A stretch of 33,969 nucleotides of DNA from Zygnema circumcarinatum (taxonomy: Eukaryota; Streptophyta; Zygnematophyceae; Zygnematales; Zygnemataceae). The stretch spans positions 114,489 through 148,457 of the forward strand of contig CM074817.1 in NCBI GenBank assembly GCA_037447605.1. Reading direction: 5' to 3'. Each line of letters starts with the position of its first letter. The first letter of the stretch is position 1. The notes beneath the pieces were generated by a model that was given only the letters and a program-made list of their open reading frames with translations, searched no databases and was not told the origin of the DNA. A program made the translations under genes and the position numbers. Positions 19,315-30,563 of this stretch are shown here, in pieces.

Positions 19315-20244
19315 TGTGCAGCGTGTAGGGCCGGCACAAGCGTCGGGACAGAGACTTCTTGAGGACATGAAAGACTTGGGACTTTGAATCCGCCCACGCC
19401 AAAACGGACAAGGATGGTCGCGTGACCGCCCACTGCGTAAGTTTGAGGCTTAATCATGGTACTGTGATGTGACGACCGAACGAAATGTTTGGATGATCAT
19501 TGACGCGCAGCGCTACGCCATAGCAGCGCGCATATCGCAATGTGACGGAGGCGCCATGGTGAATAAAATATCGCGCGACCGGAATCCAAACTTAGGATGA
19601 GTTTCAGCTAGGGCGGCCATTGAAAGTTTCAAGACACCGAGAAAAGTCAAGCAGCCAAAACCTCGCTGGTTAAGTGCTGTGGGCGCGCCGAGCTGCTACA
19701 CTCACTGGTGCGCGCCCTCCCACCGGGTTATGCTACCTCGCGTAGACCTTCGCGACGTAGGCGCATCAAGGCGCACCGAGAATGCTATGGCGACACGCAG
19801 CCCATCGTAGGGTCCGGTGCATGTACTGCAGCATGCGTGCGGCCGCGGATCGGCCAATGCCCGGCGAGTTACAGGCGCTCTCCGCGAGCAGCTATGATCC
19901 GTAATCACCAGCCTTTATAGAGGTTTCGATGCCATCAAGCACGCGAGATCGAGCAAAGTAAGCCTCGAAAGTGTAGTAGCCGCCTCGAGGAAGGGTGTGG
20001 TAGTCGTGGGTAAACATAGCAACGCTTTTGGGTAGAGCGTAGGATAGAGCTGCAGCCGGGAGTAGTTTATACGCTCGCTACCGTTGTATCTTCTATTGTG
20101 GCAAAGAAGAGGTTTTCTACCGTGGGCTTTTCTTCTTACATTAATCGCCTCGGGCTTCTGCTTGGCTCACGAGTCACGCGGTCGGTGAACAACACGAGAA
20201 GACACGGACCGCAGGGGGGCTCAGTTTTGACCCTCAATTCAACA
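19315..20244 (+). repeat. Copia LTR a (3' LTR of the first element)
   Basis: Starts TGTGCAGC after a purine-rich AAGCAAGGGA, aligns throughout with four other copies in this window, and ends TTCAACA. Shared blocks include GGACATGAA, AATCATGGTAC, GAGCCTTTAT-like words and GTTTTCTAC...GGGCTTTTCTTCTTACA. It is followed immediately by an antisense Ty3/gypsy fragment, which suggests the copia element inserted there. Confidence 0.8.
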
Positions 20245-20806
20245 CGATACGCATCACGCCGTTTCAGTACATCAAGATCCGCCGCTACACGACCGATGAT
20301 AACTCCAGTAAGATCGAAAGCGCATGTGAATACTCGAGCACCTTGCAATCTGTCCAGCAAGTCATCAATACTCGGTAACGCATACCGATTCTTGACAGTT
20401 ATCTTGTTAAGTGCCCGATAGTCAATGCACATTCGCAAAGAACCATCTTTCTTCCCCACAAAGAGGATTGGAGCACCGAAAGGACTCTGGCTGGGTTCAA
20501 TCCAACCTTTGTCTCTCAAGTTTGAGAGTTGCTTACGCATCTCTTCGGTCTCCTGGGGACTTAACCGATAAATCGGTCGCCAAGGCGGCTTATGTCCAGG
20601 TTCCAAGGGAATTGTATGTCCGACATGTTGTGACGGAGGCAACCCCCGAGGTAAGTCATCAGGAAAAATATCCCTGAATTCATCCAACAACGGTTGGATC
20701 CGAGATGGAACAGGTGACAACACATCCGTAGGTGTGACATGCCACTCTTGTTCCTCGCCGCGAACATCTTCCGCGGGTATCCGGCGACTTGTACCAAACA
20801 AGGTAT
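20245..20806 (-). pseudogene. Ty3/gypsy reverse-transcriptase fragment
   Basis: On the minus strand the frame reads [70 protein letters not shown] and [15 protein letters not shown]. These are the canonical N-terminal blocks of gypsy reverse transcriptase. After about 20320 the next RT block is still recognisable but disrupted by several small indels, and then the sequence stops at the end of LTR a. The right end abuts the start of LTR b. The upstream protease and the downstream YVDD, RNase H and integrase are absent. Confidence 0.9.
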
Positions 20807-21742
20807 TGTTGTACAAATACAGAGGCCGCATAACCGCTTTGGGACATAGACTCTCTGTGACATGAAGGACCTCGACTTTGGCGCTGACGCCACATAAGGA
20901 TGGTCGCGCCGGGCGCTGACGCCAAAAAGTCTCGAGGTTAAATCATGTACCGTGATCGACGCAATCAAAACGAAATACCCGGGCGTACGGACGACGCAAG
21001 GCGAGCGACGCCATCAGCGGAGAGCTGAGATCGGAAATGTGAACGGAGGCGACGTGACAAATATTCGCTACACTCCTGAACCTAAATCCAAGGACGAAGT
21101 TTCGGGCGTAGGCGCGCTTAAAGTTTCGGCGACAATCGGTGAAAGCCGCTAAGTCAAAACTCGCCGGCGGCGCGGGGCGCCGAGCGCCACTCACTCGAGT
21201 GCGCCCCTCCCACCGAAGACATGCCACCCCCCGTAAGTGCGAGACCTCGCATTGCAGGCGCGCCTCGCGCGACTGAATGCCATGGCGACACGAGCCCACG
21301 AGGGGTTCCCAGATGTCGTGATGCGCGTGCGGCCGCGGATCGGTCACGCCGGCGAGTTACATATTGGCCCGCTGAAAGGCCAAGATCCGTAATCACCCGA
21401 GCCTTTATGGGGAGGTTTCATGCTCATCAAGCATCGCGACTGAGCAAGGCTTCCCGGAGCGAGGTAGCCGCCCGGGAGGAAGCGGTGTAGTCGGGCAAAA
21501 CCGCAAGCAATGCTTAGTAGAGAGCGTAGGGATAGAGCCAGAGCCTGGGAGTAGTTCTTACGTCACAAGATGTTGTATCTTCTATCAGATAAAAGAAGAG
21601 GTTTTCTACGGGGTGGGCTTTTCTCTTACACACCGGCCTCCCTCGCCTGCTTGGGTCTACTCGTGAGTCATCATGCAGAACAACACCTTTATAGAAGACA
21701 TCACCGAGGGGCCTTCAGCTTTTGACCCTCAATCTCAACGCA
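20807..21742 (+). repeat. Copia LTR b (5' LTR of the deletion derivative)
   Basis: Begins TGTTGTACAA and aligns with LTRs a, c, d and e, including GGGACATAGACTCTCT, GAGGTTAAATCATG, GAGCCTTTATGGGGAGG and GGGCTTTTCTCTTACACA. I place its end at CAACGCA, just before a primer-binding-site-like motif. The segment after TTACACA also occurs in the 3' copies a and e, so it belongs to the LTR. Confidence 0.8.
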
Positions 21743-22743
21743 GTGGTATCGTAGCCGAAGGTGATGTGCGGCACACCATCCCTATCTTTCTGGAACCGAC
21801 TATAAGGATTGGCGCGGCGTATTTATCAACCTTCTTCGTGAGCAAGGGCCTCTTCTTCTTTGAAGTACGCCAATCCGTTGATCTCACCATCGCCGACTCT
21901 CAATTCTCCTACTTCCCTGACGCATGTGAGAAGACGAGTGCGGTGCTGAAGGACGCCCAAGTGAGGATGTACATCGCCGTTTAGCAAGGGGGGGAACCCT
22001 GGCTAAGATGATGCCCGGTGAGCTCAAAATCGCACGCCAGATGTGGCAGAAGCTCACGGCCATCTATGACACCATCGACACGAACGTAAAGTTCGAACTC
22101 TACGACGATTTGGTGCAAATGAAGATGGGGCAGACGGAGGAACTGACTTCCTACGTCATCAAGTTTAGTGAACTGATGGATAAATTTGTCATTATTTGTA
22201 AAGCAATTGACAATGACCAACGTATCATCGCTTCCTCGGAAAGAGGCCCCGGCCACCTCGCTTTGCACCAACCATAAACTTCAGTTGAAAACAAACGTCG
22301 CCAAGAACTCGGCCACCCCTTGAGGAAGTGCGCATGCAGTGAGAGCGTAAGAGAGCCGCATAAAGGGAGCAAAGAAGTCGCCTCCCGAAGACGCCATGGT
22401 GGATCAAACGCACAACAAAACCCCTCGCGGAAGAGAGGCGCGCAATCGAACATCTCAACCACGCAGAAGTTTTGGGGCGACATCCTCGGGCTTCATTGTC
22501 GCATCAAGAAGGCGTCAGGTGGAGGACGACCTAAATGGGTAACCTCACGGTGACAAGAAGAAAGCGCGTGAGATGTTATGCTTTCGCGCCGGTCGCGTCA
22601 TCTGGCCCTCGAATCGCCCGTGGTCGTGTGGTCGCTCGCATATAGGCGAGTGTATGCGATGCCAAGCCAGCCGAATTTGTGTAAATCAAATCTTTATGAA
22701 TAAAGATAATCTTTCACCGTGGCTCATAGACTCTGGTGCCTCT
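21673..22743 (+). pseudogene. Copia gag and truncated protease (deletion derivative)
   Basis: The frame opens at an ATG within LTR b (MQNNTFIEDITEGPSAFDP), crosses the primer-site-like motif and continues to about 21984. After a frameshift, 22008-22277 encodes gag helices (LKIARQMWQKLTAIYD, KFELYDDLVQMKMGQ, ELMDKFVIICKAI). A remnant of the CCHC knuckle (LCFRAG) lies near 22575. Protease begins at about 22690 (NKDNLSPWLIDSGAS) and stops exactly after the DSGA active-site loop, where LTR c starts. Integrase, RT and RNase H are missing, so the unit is LTR-gag-partial protease-LTR. Confidence 0.8.
21744..21755 (+). promoter_or_regulatory. Primer-binding-site-like motif of copia element
   Basis: TGGTATCGTAGC matches 10 of 12 bases of TGGTATCAGAGC, the initiator-tRNA-Met primer-binding site used by plant Ty1/copia elements. 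It sits one base after the proposed LTR b end, as expected. Confidence 0.5.
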
Positions 22744-23599
22744 TGTTGTACAGCGCTAGAGGCCGTACAACTGTTTGGGACATAGACTCTCTAGGACATG
22801 AAGGACACAGGACTTTGGTAGCGGGCCTTAGCGACAAGGATGATGCGAGGCGTGAGGCGAGATCCGAGGTTAAATCATGGTACCGTGGCGTGACGAACGG
22901 AAACGAAATGTTGAGGCGTCTGGACGGTGAACGCGGCAGACTAAGGGCCGGAGATCCGGAATGTGAGCGGGCGGCGTGAGGCAAATGTTGTGTATGACCA
23001 GGCCCCGGCAGGGCCGAGGATTTCAGTTAGGCCTTGAAGAGATTCCAGCAAAGAAAGCGGCGTTTGAAACTTCATGCTTGAAAGCGGCGGCGTCGAGCTT
23101 GCCTCCTCAACGAGTCGCTCCCCTTGAGCCATGCCACCACGTGTAGACCTGCCGCAGGCACTAAAAGGCATGCCCCGGGAATGCCATGGCGGACCACGAG
23201 CCGCGTGAGAGAGTGCATGCACGACACATGTGCATGCGGGCGGCGTGGCTGGAGTCCTTTGCCGGCCCGAGCTACATAAGCTGGCTCCGAGGAAGCTTAG
23301 TATCGAGAATCACCCGAGCCTTTATGGGGAGGCTCATACCCCGCTACACCTTTGGGAGCAGTGCTTCCCAGAGTGTAGTAGGCACATGCGAGGAAGGTGT
23401 GTGAAGATGAGGGGGCAGCACTTAAAATAGCAGCAATGAAGCGTAGGATAGAGCGAGGCCCGGGAGTAGTTTCTTTGCCTAGCACTTTGTGCTTATCTTT
23501 CATTGTATAAAGAAGAGGTTTTCGGCCGGTGGGCTTTTCTCTTACACACTGTCTCTCAGTTCTTGCTTGGCTCACGGTAGTCATCATGGCCGAGAACTG
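22744..23599 (+). repeat. Copia LTR c, 3' end truncated
   Basis: Starts TGTTGTACAG directly after the protease DSGA codons and aligns with the other copies through TTACACACTGTCTCTCAG and the internal ATGGCCGAGAAC. It then breaks off at about 23599, where unrelated sequence beginning TGTTGATGTATAGGG starts. Confidence 0.8.
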
Positions 23600-24949
23600 T
23601 TGATGTATAGGGTACATCAAGGTGTTGGTACTTAGTTCCTAGCATGAATGTTGTCCGGGACATCAATGTGGTGGTATAGGGACAATGTCATGTATGAATG
23701 GTCATGTTTGGTGTAGGACCGAACATGGGGGTGCTATATCGTTAGGGCATGAAGTGCAGTAGGTCTAGGGAAGGTCTAGGGTCGTAAATTACGACAGGCT
23801 TAGGTCGTACCAAAGTTACCGCGGAATGTGCTTGACCCGAAAAGGGCTGACGTGCAGTTGTGTGACTGTCTGAACGGCTTAGCGAAAACAAATGGACCGC
23901 GAAGATATTTGGCGCGAGGCGGATCTACCGCGAAGCGACATGATTGAGTCGGCGCCGGCGTCGCAGTCGCGGCCGCAGTCTTCGGGCGTGACGTGGCGGA
24001 AGTCGGTTGAAAGATTGGAGATATACGGCGGCCCGAATGGGAGGTGGCGCGTGGCATTGCAAGGACCCTTAGTGCGGTCCAGCGGCTCACGGCGAGGTCA
24101 AGCGAAGGGACGGTCGGCCTGGCGAGCGGATATATGCGGCTGGGCGGCGGGGCGTGTCGCGGCGGGAAAGCGGGCTTGTCTGGACAACCTTGTGTAGGTG
24201 ATCTTGGCGTAGGTTCCCGTGAAGACCCTTGAAGCGCTGGGCTGTTGAGCAGCGTAGGCGTTGAGCGGCAGGCTGTTGAATGCATGTGCTTGCTACAGTG
24301 CGCACGTGATGACGTGACATCGGGTGTCACGTCCGCCGGCACTCATAGTTTAAGAGGGAGCAAGCTTGGCTCTCTCACTCCTCCTCTCTCACAGTCGTAT
24401 CTTTCGACCCGTTGTTGTATAGGAAGAGTAAGTATTTGAGCCTAGAGGAGTCGGCCTTGTGTATGAAGGTCGTGGAAGGAACTAGCTCTCATCATGCTAA
24501 GCTTTAGTGAAGAAGCTAGATGGTGTGTCCCTCATGTGTTGAGGTAGAGGAGTTCATGGGCCGGTAGTGCCCAGCTACTTGGTTGGGGTGTAGGCTATCT
24601 ATGGAGGATTAGGATAGTGCACATGTGAGGGAGGAGGGCTCCACAGCATCTGAGATGATGTAGATTTCCTCCCGAGCTTATGCATATTACACTCATGAAG
24701 TTTTAGCAGGAGTTTTTTGGGCGTGGGCTTTCTCCTTACTACTTGTATCATTTGTCATGTGAGTCCTAGGTGTTGGATTGGCCGTGGTGGATGAGTGGAG
24801 GCGACCATTGTATGGGGTGTGTTGCTCCACGAGGAGATCATTGGAGGGCGTGGAGTTGAGAGCGAGACCATGGAGGGAGATGAAGGGATTCACTTGTTGA
24901 GGTGGGGTGTTTGGTTTCAGCTGTCTTCACAGTGAAGGTGGACGGGGAA
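23600..24949. other. Unrelated LTR-like / repeat-derived segment
   Basis: No coding potential. It starts near TGTTGATGTATAGGGTACATCA (a small hairpin) and contains CACTCATAGTTTAAGAGGG followed by a CT-rich stretch that resembles a plant LTR core promoter. At 24714-24740 there is a GTTTTTTGGGCGTGGGCTTTCTCCTTACT block, reminiscent of the U5 end of the copia LTRs. It is probably a solo LTR or fragment of another LTR family inserted into LTR c. Boundaries and family are uncertain. Confidence 0.45.
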
Positions 24950-25836
24950 TGTTATGCTATTGTTAGAGGCGATACAAGCCCCGTTTGGGACGAACTCTCT
25001 AGGACATAGAAGGACACAGGACTTGAAGCGCGCGGACATGGCGACAAGGATAGTGTGGCGGCGGTATGAAAAGTCGAGGTTAAATCATGGTACCAATGAC
25101 GTGACGAACGAAGCGAAATGTTCCGGGCTGTCACCAGACGGCGGCGGAGAGCGGCGACTAAGGGCCGAATGAGATGTGAGCGGTAGCGGCGTGACAAGCC
25201 AGCGACTTCGGAGCTGAAGCAGGACGAGTTTGATTGAAGCGCTGAAGTTACCCGGCGCTACACCGAAACGCGTTTGAAAACTTCAGCGCGGCGGCGGCGT
25301 GTAGGCGCACTCACTCTGAGTGTGCTCCCCTCCCAGCGAGCCATGCCTGCAATGCGAGACCTGCACGCAGGCAAGCGCGAGAATGCCATGGCGGACCTGC
25401 GAGCCCGCGTGAGAGTGCATGCGGCATTGCATGCGAGGCGGCGTGACAGTCCTTGCCCGGCGGCTACATATAGCGCTCGGGAAGCAGTATCCAGAATCAC
25501 CCGGGCCTTTATGGGGAGGCTCATGCCTCTTTGCTGCTTTGGGGCTTGATGCTTCCCAGAGAATGTAGGTAGGCTGTCACGAGGGTGTAGTAGTCGGGGG
25601 CAACGCAAGCTAGCAGCAAGTAGAAGCGTAGGATAGAGCAGGCTGGGGAGTAGTTTCTTTACTGCGCACATTTGTATCTTTCATTGTATAAAGAAGAGGT
25701 TTTCGGCCGGTGGGCTTTTCTCTTACACACTGTCTCTCAGTTCTTGCTTGGCTCACGGTAGTCATCATGGCCGAGAGCAACACGGGAGAAGACACGACCA
25801 GAGGGGGCTCAGTTTTTTGACCCCTCAATCTCAACA
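24950..25836 (+). repeat. Copia LTR d (5' LTR of the full-length element)
   Basis: Begins TGTTATGCTA and ends CTCAACA. It includes GGACACAGGACTT, GAGGTTAAATCATGGTACC, CCTTTATGGGGAGGCTCATG and CATTGTATAAAGAAGAGG, a possible TATA or polyadenylation area. An ATGGCCGAGAGC start codon lies inside it at 25769. Just after it, TGGTATAATTTGC at 25839 occupies the primer-binding-site position but matches poorly. Confidence 0.85.
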
Positions 25837-26690
25837 AGTGGTATAATTTGCGAAGGTGATGTGGGCACACCATCACATCTTTAGGAGGCGGTATAAGGAT
25901 TGGCGGTGGCGGATGGCAACTCTTCTTGAGCAGGGCGCCAAGAATGCGTCAACGGGTTGATCTCACCACCGGCCGACTACCCCTCCTACTTCACGACGGC
26001 GAGAGAAGGCGGAGTGGTGGAAGAAGAACGTCAAGTGAGGATGTACGCCATGCCTCAAGCGTAAAGGGAACCCGGCGAGATGCTCGAGAGCTCCAAAGCA
26101 CCGCGAGATGTGGCGAAGCTCACGGCCATCACGACACCATAGAACGCGAGCGTGGTCGAGCTCGGCAATTGAGTGCGAGATGAAGATGGGGCCAGAGCGG
26201 AGGAACTGACTTCCCTGCGTCATCGGTTAGAACTAATGAATAAGTTTGTCATTGTATTTCTAAAAGCGGTGGCAGCCAGCAGATCATGATTTCACGAGAG
26301 CTGCCCGTTTTACACCAACCATAAGCTTCGTTAAGCGGCGCTTTAAATCCAGAACTTCGCTCACCCTTGAGGAAATTACGAATCGAGTGAAGCGAAGCGC
26401 ATAAAAAGGGAGCAAAGAAGTGGAGTGTCGAAGACGTCATAATTGTCGCTTCGCGAAACCCGTGAAGAGGCGGCACTGCAGGAACGATGCTGCAACTCAC
26501 GCAAAAGCGGAAGGACATCGAAGCCGATTATTAGGTACCAAGAAGCGGCCGAGGGTGGAGACGACCCGGCCCGGTGTCCTCCGCGGTGACAAGAAGAAAG
26601 GCAAGGAGATGTTATGTTTTAGGTGCGGGGAAGCGGGTCGCTTCGGCGGAGCTAATCAGGAGTGGTACGGCTCGAGATAAACTGAAGCCA
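25769..26690 (+). pseudogene. Copia gag remnant with degenerate CCHC knuckle
   Basis: The start within LTR d reads MAESNTGEDTTRGGSVF and then hits a stop after a T-run of six. Gag-like stretches continue in other frames, for example a segment near 26195-26275 matching the EELTS...ELM(D/N)KFVI block of the deletion derivative. At about 26610 the knuckle reads CFRCGEAGRFGG, with the expected His and last Cys not in place. Multiple frameshifts. Confidence 0.7.
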
Positions 26691-26700
26691 ACACTGGCAA

Positions 26701-27033
26701 GTGATGCCAAGCAGTGAATTTGTAAATCAAATCTTTATGAATAAAGATAATCTTTCACCGTGGCTCATAGACTCTGGTGCCTCTAAACATATGTGTGGTG
26801 ATAAGTCTCTCTTTACAGAGATGACGTTGCTTGACCAGTCACGAGCCGTGACTTCGGCAACCGGAGACGAGGTCTCCGTCACCCATAGTGGGTTCGTCCG
26901 GTTGTCCCCACGGGAGAAGGGGGCGGCTTCCAAACCCAGTGGTAGTGGTAGCTACATACCCCAGCCACGAAGAGTAGCAATAACTACCGGTTGGTCCAGT
27001 TTTGCAGAAGGCGGATGCAGCGAGGGGTCTTAG
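26701..27033 (+). pseudogene. Copia protease (retropepsin) segment
   Basis: Reads NKDNLSPWLIDSGASKHM, with the DSGA active-site motif, then MCGDKSLFTEM and TSATGDEVSVTHSGFVRLSP, which is typical of copia proteases. The frame is lost after about 26930. The same protease is cut off exactly after DSGA in the 22743 deletion derivative, which gives an internal comparison. Confidence 0.85.
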
Positions 27034-27577
27034 GGAGAGTCACACGTAAGATAGTGCCGCAGAAAAACGAGGAAGGTTCTTTGCGAGAGGAACACGAGAG
27101 GATGAATACTACTTCCTAGGCTGGCTTCCTTCCCAGCAAGGAATCACGTCACCGGCCGTGCGTCTTGGGGAGTACGCCAGGGTCGGCGAGCCTCTCGGCC
27201 CGTTCCAGCGATCGGGGAACTTTGCCAGCGCCACGATGTGGCAGCGAAGGACAGCAGCGCAAGGAAGCTGAAAGGCGGTGAGTCTCATCCACGCTGGGGA
27301 GCGCCCGGATAAGCGGATCTGCGGCTACTTGATCCACGCCCCGCGACACGGGGAAGCGGCGGCAAGGCAGCGCCACGCCTCCGAGGAGGCCTTGAAGGCG
27401 GGGAGCCCTTGCTTGGCATCTTTGGGCAGCCTTGAAAGGACGTGGGGCGAAGCGAAAGGAAGTGGAATTTAGAGTAGTACGGCAACTTAGGAGCCCGAGT
27501 GGCGTGTCACAAAGTTCGGCGGCAACGCCGTGACATGACAAGTCGAAATATTCAGAAGAGTACGGCGACCGACTTCA

Positions 27578-28500
27578 TTGAAGAACGAGGAATCCGTACA
27601 TGAAGCTTCAGACGCGGCGCAATTGTGGCACCGCCGACTTGGTCATTTGTCGTTTAGTGGCCTGGAGGCCCTCGCGACACAGAGCCTGGTCCGGGGACTC
27701 CCCTCGACGAAGATCTCGACACCAGAAGCTGTCTGCCCCGACTGCGCGGCGGGCAAGATACACCGGCACCCTTTCAAGAGCTTTGGAGGCGGGCTTGCTC
27801 GCGCGTCAAGCTCTTTGGAGTTGGTCCTGGCGATCATCGCGGACCCGATCCTCCCGCACGAGTCAAAGGCGGTTCAAGGTATTTCATCACCTTCCTTGAT
27901 GATTGTCCGAAGATATGGGTAATCTTCTTTGAGATTTAAAAGTAAGGCGTTTAGAACCTTTCGGACTTTAGCGGTTAAGTGAAAAGCGGGGCCGGAGAAG
28001 AAGGTCGCGAGAGGATCGAACCCGGACAATGAGGTAAGATCACAGATTCCCTCAATTCTCTGCTCACCTCAAGTCTTTCGAGATTGACACGAGTTCACGC
28101 TCCCACCAGCCGCCAAAGCAGCGGCGAAGGTGAACCGAACCCACCGGTGACATGGCAAAACCATCGCGTGAGTCCCCCCTTCACCCTCGATTTTTGGGGA
28201 GAAGCAATACTCCGCGGCGGCTTACATCGAGAACAGTGTCCTTCCGTGCCACGAAAGATGAGAAAAGTACCGAGAAGTAATAGGTAGCAATAAACCTCTG
28301 ATTCAACTTAAGTCACAGGGCTCAGTCTTTGAATAAGCGTGATTCAAAGGTCAGGATTAGATCTGAAAGTTTAGCCGAGGCGAGGTTAGGCTACTTCCTG
28401 CGGCTGCGCCGGCGGCTTGACCTCGAGGGTCTGCGGAACCCTTCGCGCGAGAAGGTTATGTCAAGCAGCGTGACCTTCCAGAGTACGGCGAAAATTCAGG
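27578..28500 (+). pseudogene. Copia integrase: zinc-binding and partial catalytic region
   Basis: At 27605-27790 the frame reads AAQLWHRRLGHLSFSGLEAL, then CPDCAAGKIHRHPF, the HHCC GAG-pre-integrase zinc finger with its His and Cys pairs intact. The catalytic core follows in pieces (LELVLAIIADPI, then a shifted FITFLDD-like piece near 27885) and becomes unreadable before about 28500. The acidic catalytic triad cannot be assigned in one frame. Confidence 0.8.
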
Positions 28501-29104
28501 GGAGTTGCGGTCACGGCAGGTGTGACCACCTCGGTGAGTTCAGCGCTTCGGTAAGGGACATCTTTGGGAGTGAGTCAACTTCACCCCTACCGCCTGCCCC
28601 CTTGTTTCGGCCCGGCGCCGAATCGCCAAAGAAAATTCGCCGCGGCGCCGGGAAGCCGCACTTGTCCCTCCCGAGCACCTCGAAGGCTGCGGGAGAGCGA
28701 AGACGGCAATTTTGACGAGGAGTCCCACAGAGGAAGCAGGTGAAGCACCGGCACCGCGTACACAGGATTCCACGCCGCGGTATGGATCCACCCTTGTATC
28801 TGGAAATGCAAAGAGGTTCACTCCGAACTTCTGGCGACAAGCCACCCTGAAGATAGGCATCAGCCGAAATGAACCGGTAGGGGAGGACCAACGAAGGGAG
28901 GCGAGAAGGAGAGGAGGCACGAAAGAAGCTCACTTGACTCCGCCCGATTTTGCGGCGATACGCCTCGCCTTAGCGCACCACGAAGGAGCATAAGCATTAC
29001 TCCGAAGCGTTGGAGTGCGATGATGCGGCAAGTGGAAGTGGCCATCAAGAGTGAACTCAGCGGCCTCATATGGAGAAGCGAGGCATTAGCGGCTGGAGCC
29101 GCTG

Positions 29105-30420
29105 CCTCCAGGCCGCAAGGCCATAGGCTGTANGTGGGTGTTCAAAATCAAGAGAAAATCAGATGGGAGTGTAGACAGATTTAAAGCGAGGTTAGTGGCG
29201 AAGGGTTTCTCGCAAAAATTTGGTATAGATTACTCAGAAACGTTCGCACCCGTCGTGAAATTTAATTCCCTTAAATCACTGATTTTTATTGCGGCTGAAG
29301 AAGGAATGTATGTCCATCAATTGGACATCAAGACTGCCTTTCTCTATGGGGATTTAGAGGAGGAGATCTATATGCATCAACCGGAGGGGACGGTTGAATC
29401 AGGAGCCGAGCACCTTAGCTGTAGACTTCTGAAGAGCCTTTACGGGCTCAAGCAAGCTCAGAGATGCGGTATCAAAAGAATACCGCGAACTTCTTGCTCT
29501 TGATGAATGGCTTCACCAGCTTCCAAGCGAGACCACTTTCGGTCTACAAGACAGAGGAGAAAAGGCGGCTCGGATGTTAAAATTACGGCATCACGTCGAT
29601 GACCACTATCGCCGTGAAGCGCTTCAATGGTGAGCATTGAGGGCCTCAGGACTGCGAGAAAAACTTTGAGATGAGTGATCTTGAACTGCGGAGTACCTGT
29701 AAATTCCAGCAGAAGGGAAAAGGATAGCGGCATGTTCCCCAAGCGGGAGAAATGCGCTGGGGAGGTGCTAGCACGCTTGAGAATGGAGAAGTGTACCCCG
29801 TGCTCACTCCCCATGGGCAGAGAACCGCACGCAACTCCAGCGGACATGAGCCCTTGAACTGTGAGGAGAAGGAGATGGAGAAGATTCGTGCAGTGCGATC
29901 CGGCGCTGATGTACCTCATGGTGGGAGCAGCGCCCCGGCGAGGATCTCGCCAAGGCGTGAAGTGCGGCCGGCGGTATGGAGAATCGAGGGGTACAACATT
30001 GGGAAGCGGTTAGAAGGGATGCCGATACCTCAAAATTACGCTTCATTATGGGAGATCGATTGAGAGGCGGCGAAATTATCTTGAATACCGCGAGCGATTG
30101 GGGAGGTAACCGGATCGGCCAGATGAAACTTATCTGAATCACGCGTTTGAAGCAGCGTGGCGTCATTCTTGGAGTTCAAGCGCGCAGCGGTGGCGTTATC
30201 TTCCTCACAAGATCTGAGTATATGGCGGCGTGTCCGCGCGGCCGGGGGCCGTAATGGATCGGCGCTCTTCTTTGATAGGTGGCCCGACCACAACTCGATG
30301 CGGGTCGGCCGGACGGCCAATCTTGATGGCGCTCATTGAGAGCCACGTATTTCATCGAGGAAGAGCAAGCATATCAGATCCGATTACCACTTCACGAAGT
30401 TAGTGGATCTTTGGAGAGAT
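29105..30420 (+). pseudogene. Copia reverse transcriptase and RNase H, frameshifted
   Basis: The reverse transcriptase is well preserved at 29105-29460: GCKWVFKIK-like (one N at 29133), RFKARLVAKGFSQKFGIDY, ETFAPVVKFNSLKSL, MYVHQLDIKTAFLYGDLEEE and SLYGLKQAQR. Near 29470 the frame breaks. The counterpart of YVDD (about 29590) and the RNase H blocks (up to about 30420) can be followed only at nucleotide level against the intact copy at 18127-19260, with many single-base gaps. Confidence 0.85.
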
Positions 30421-30550
30421 CAGCGGTAATAAATTAAAATGCGGACGGTGACATGAAGCGCGTGATATCTTTGGCGAAGGAGTTTCGGGACCCGACAATG
30501 TGGAGAGGAACAATCACCCCTCCTCAGTTGGGACCCTATGTGCCTAGCCC

Positions 30551-30562
30551 AAGAAGAGGGGA
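30551..30562 (+). promoter_or_regulatory. Polypurine tract before LTR e
   Basis: AAGAAGAGGGGA is an all-purine run ending two bases before the TGTTATG start of the 3' LTR, the expected place for the plus-strand priming site. Confidence 0.7.
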
Positions 30563-30563
30563 T

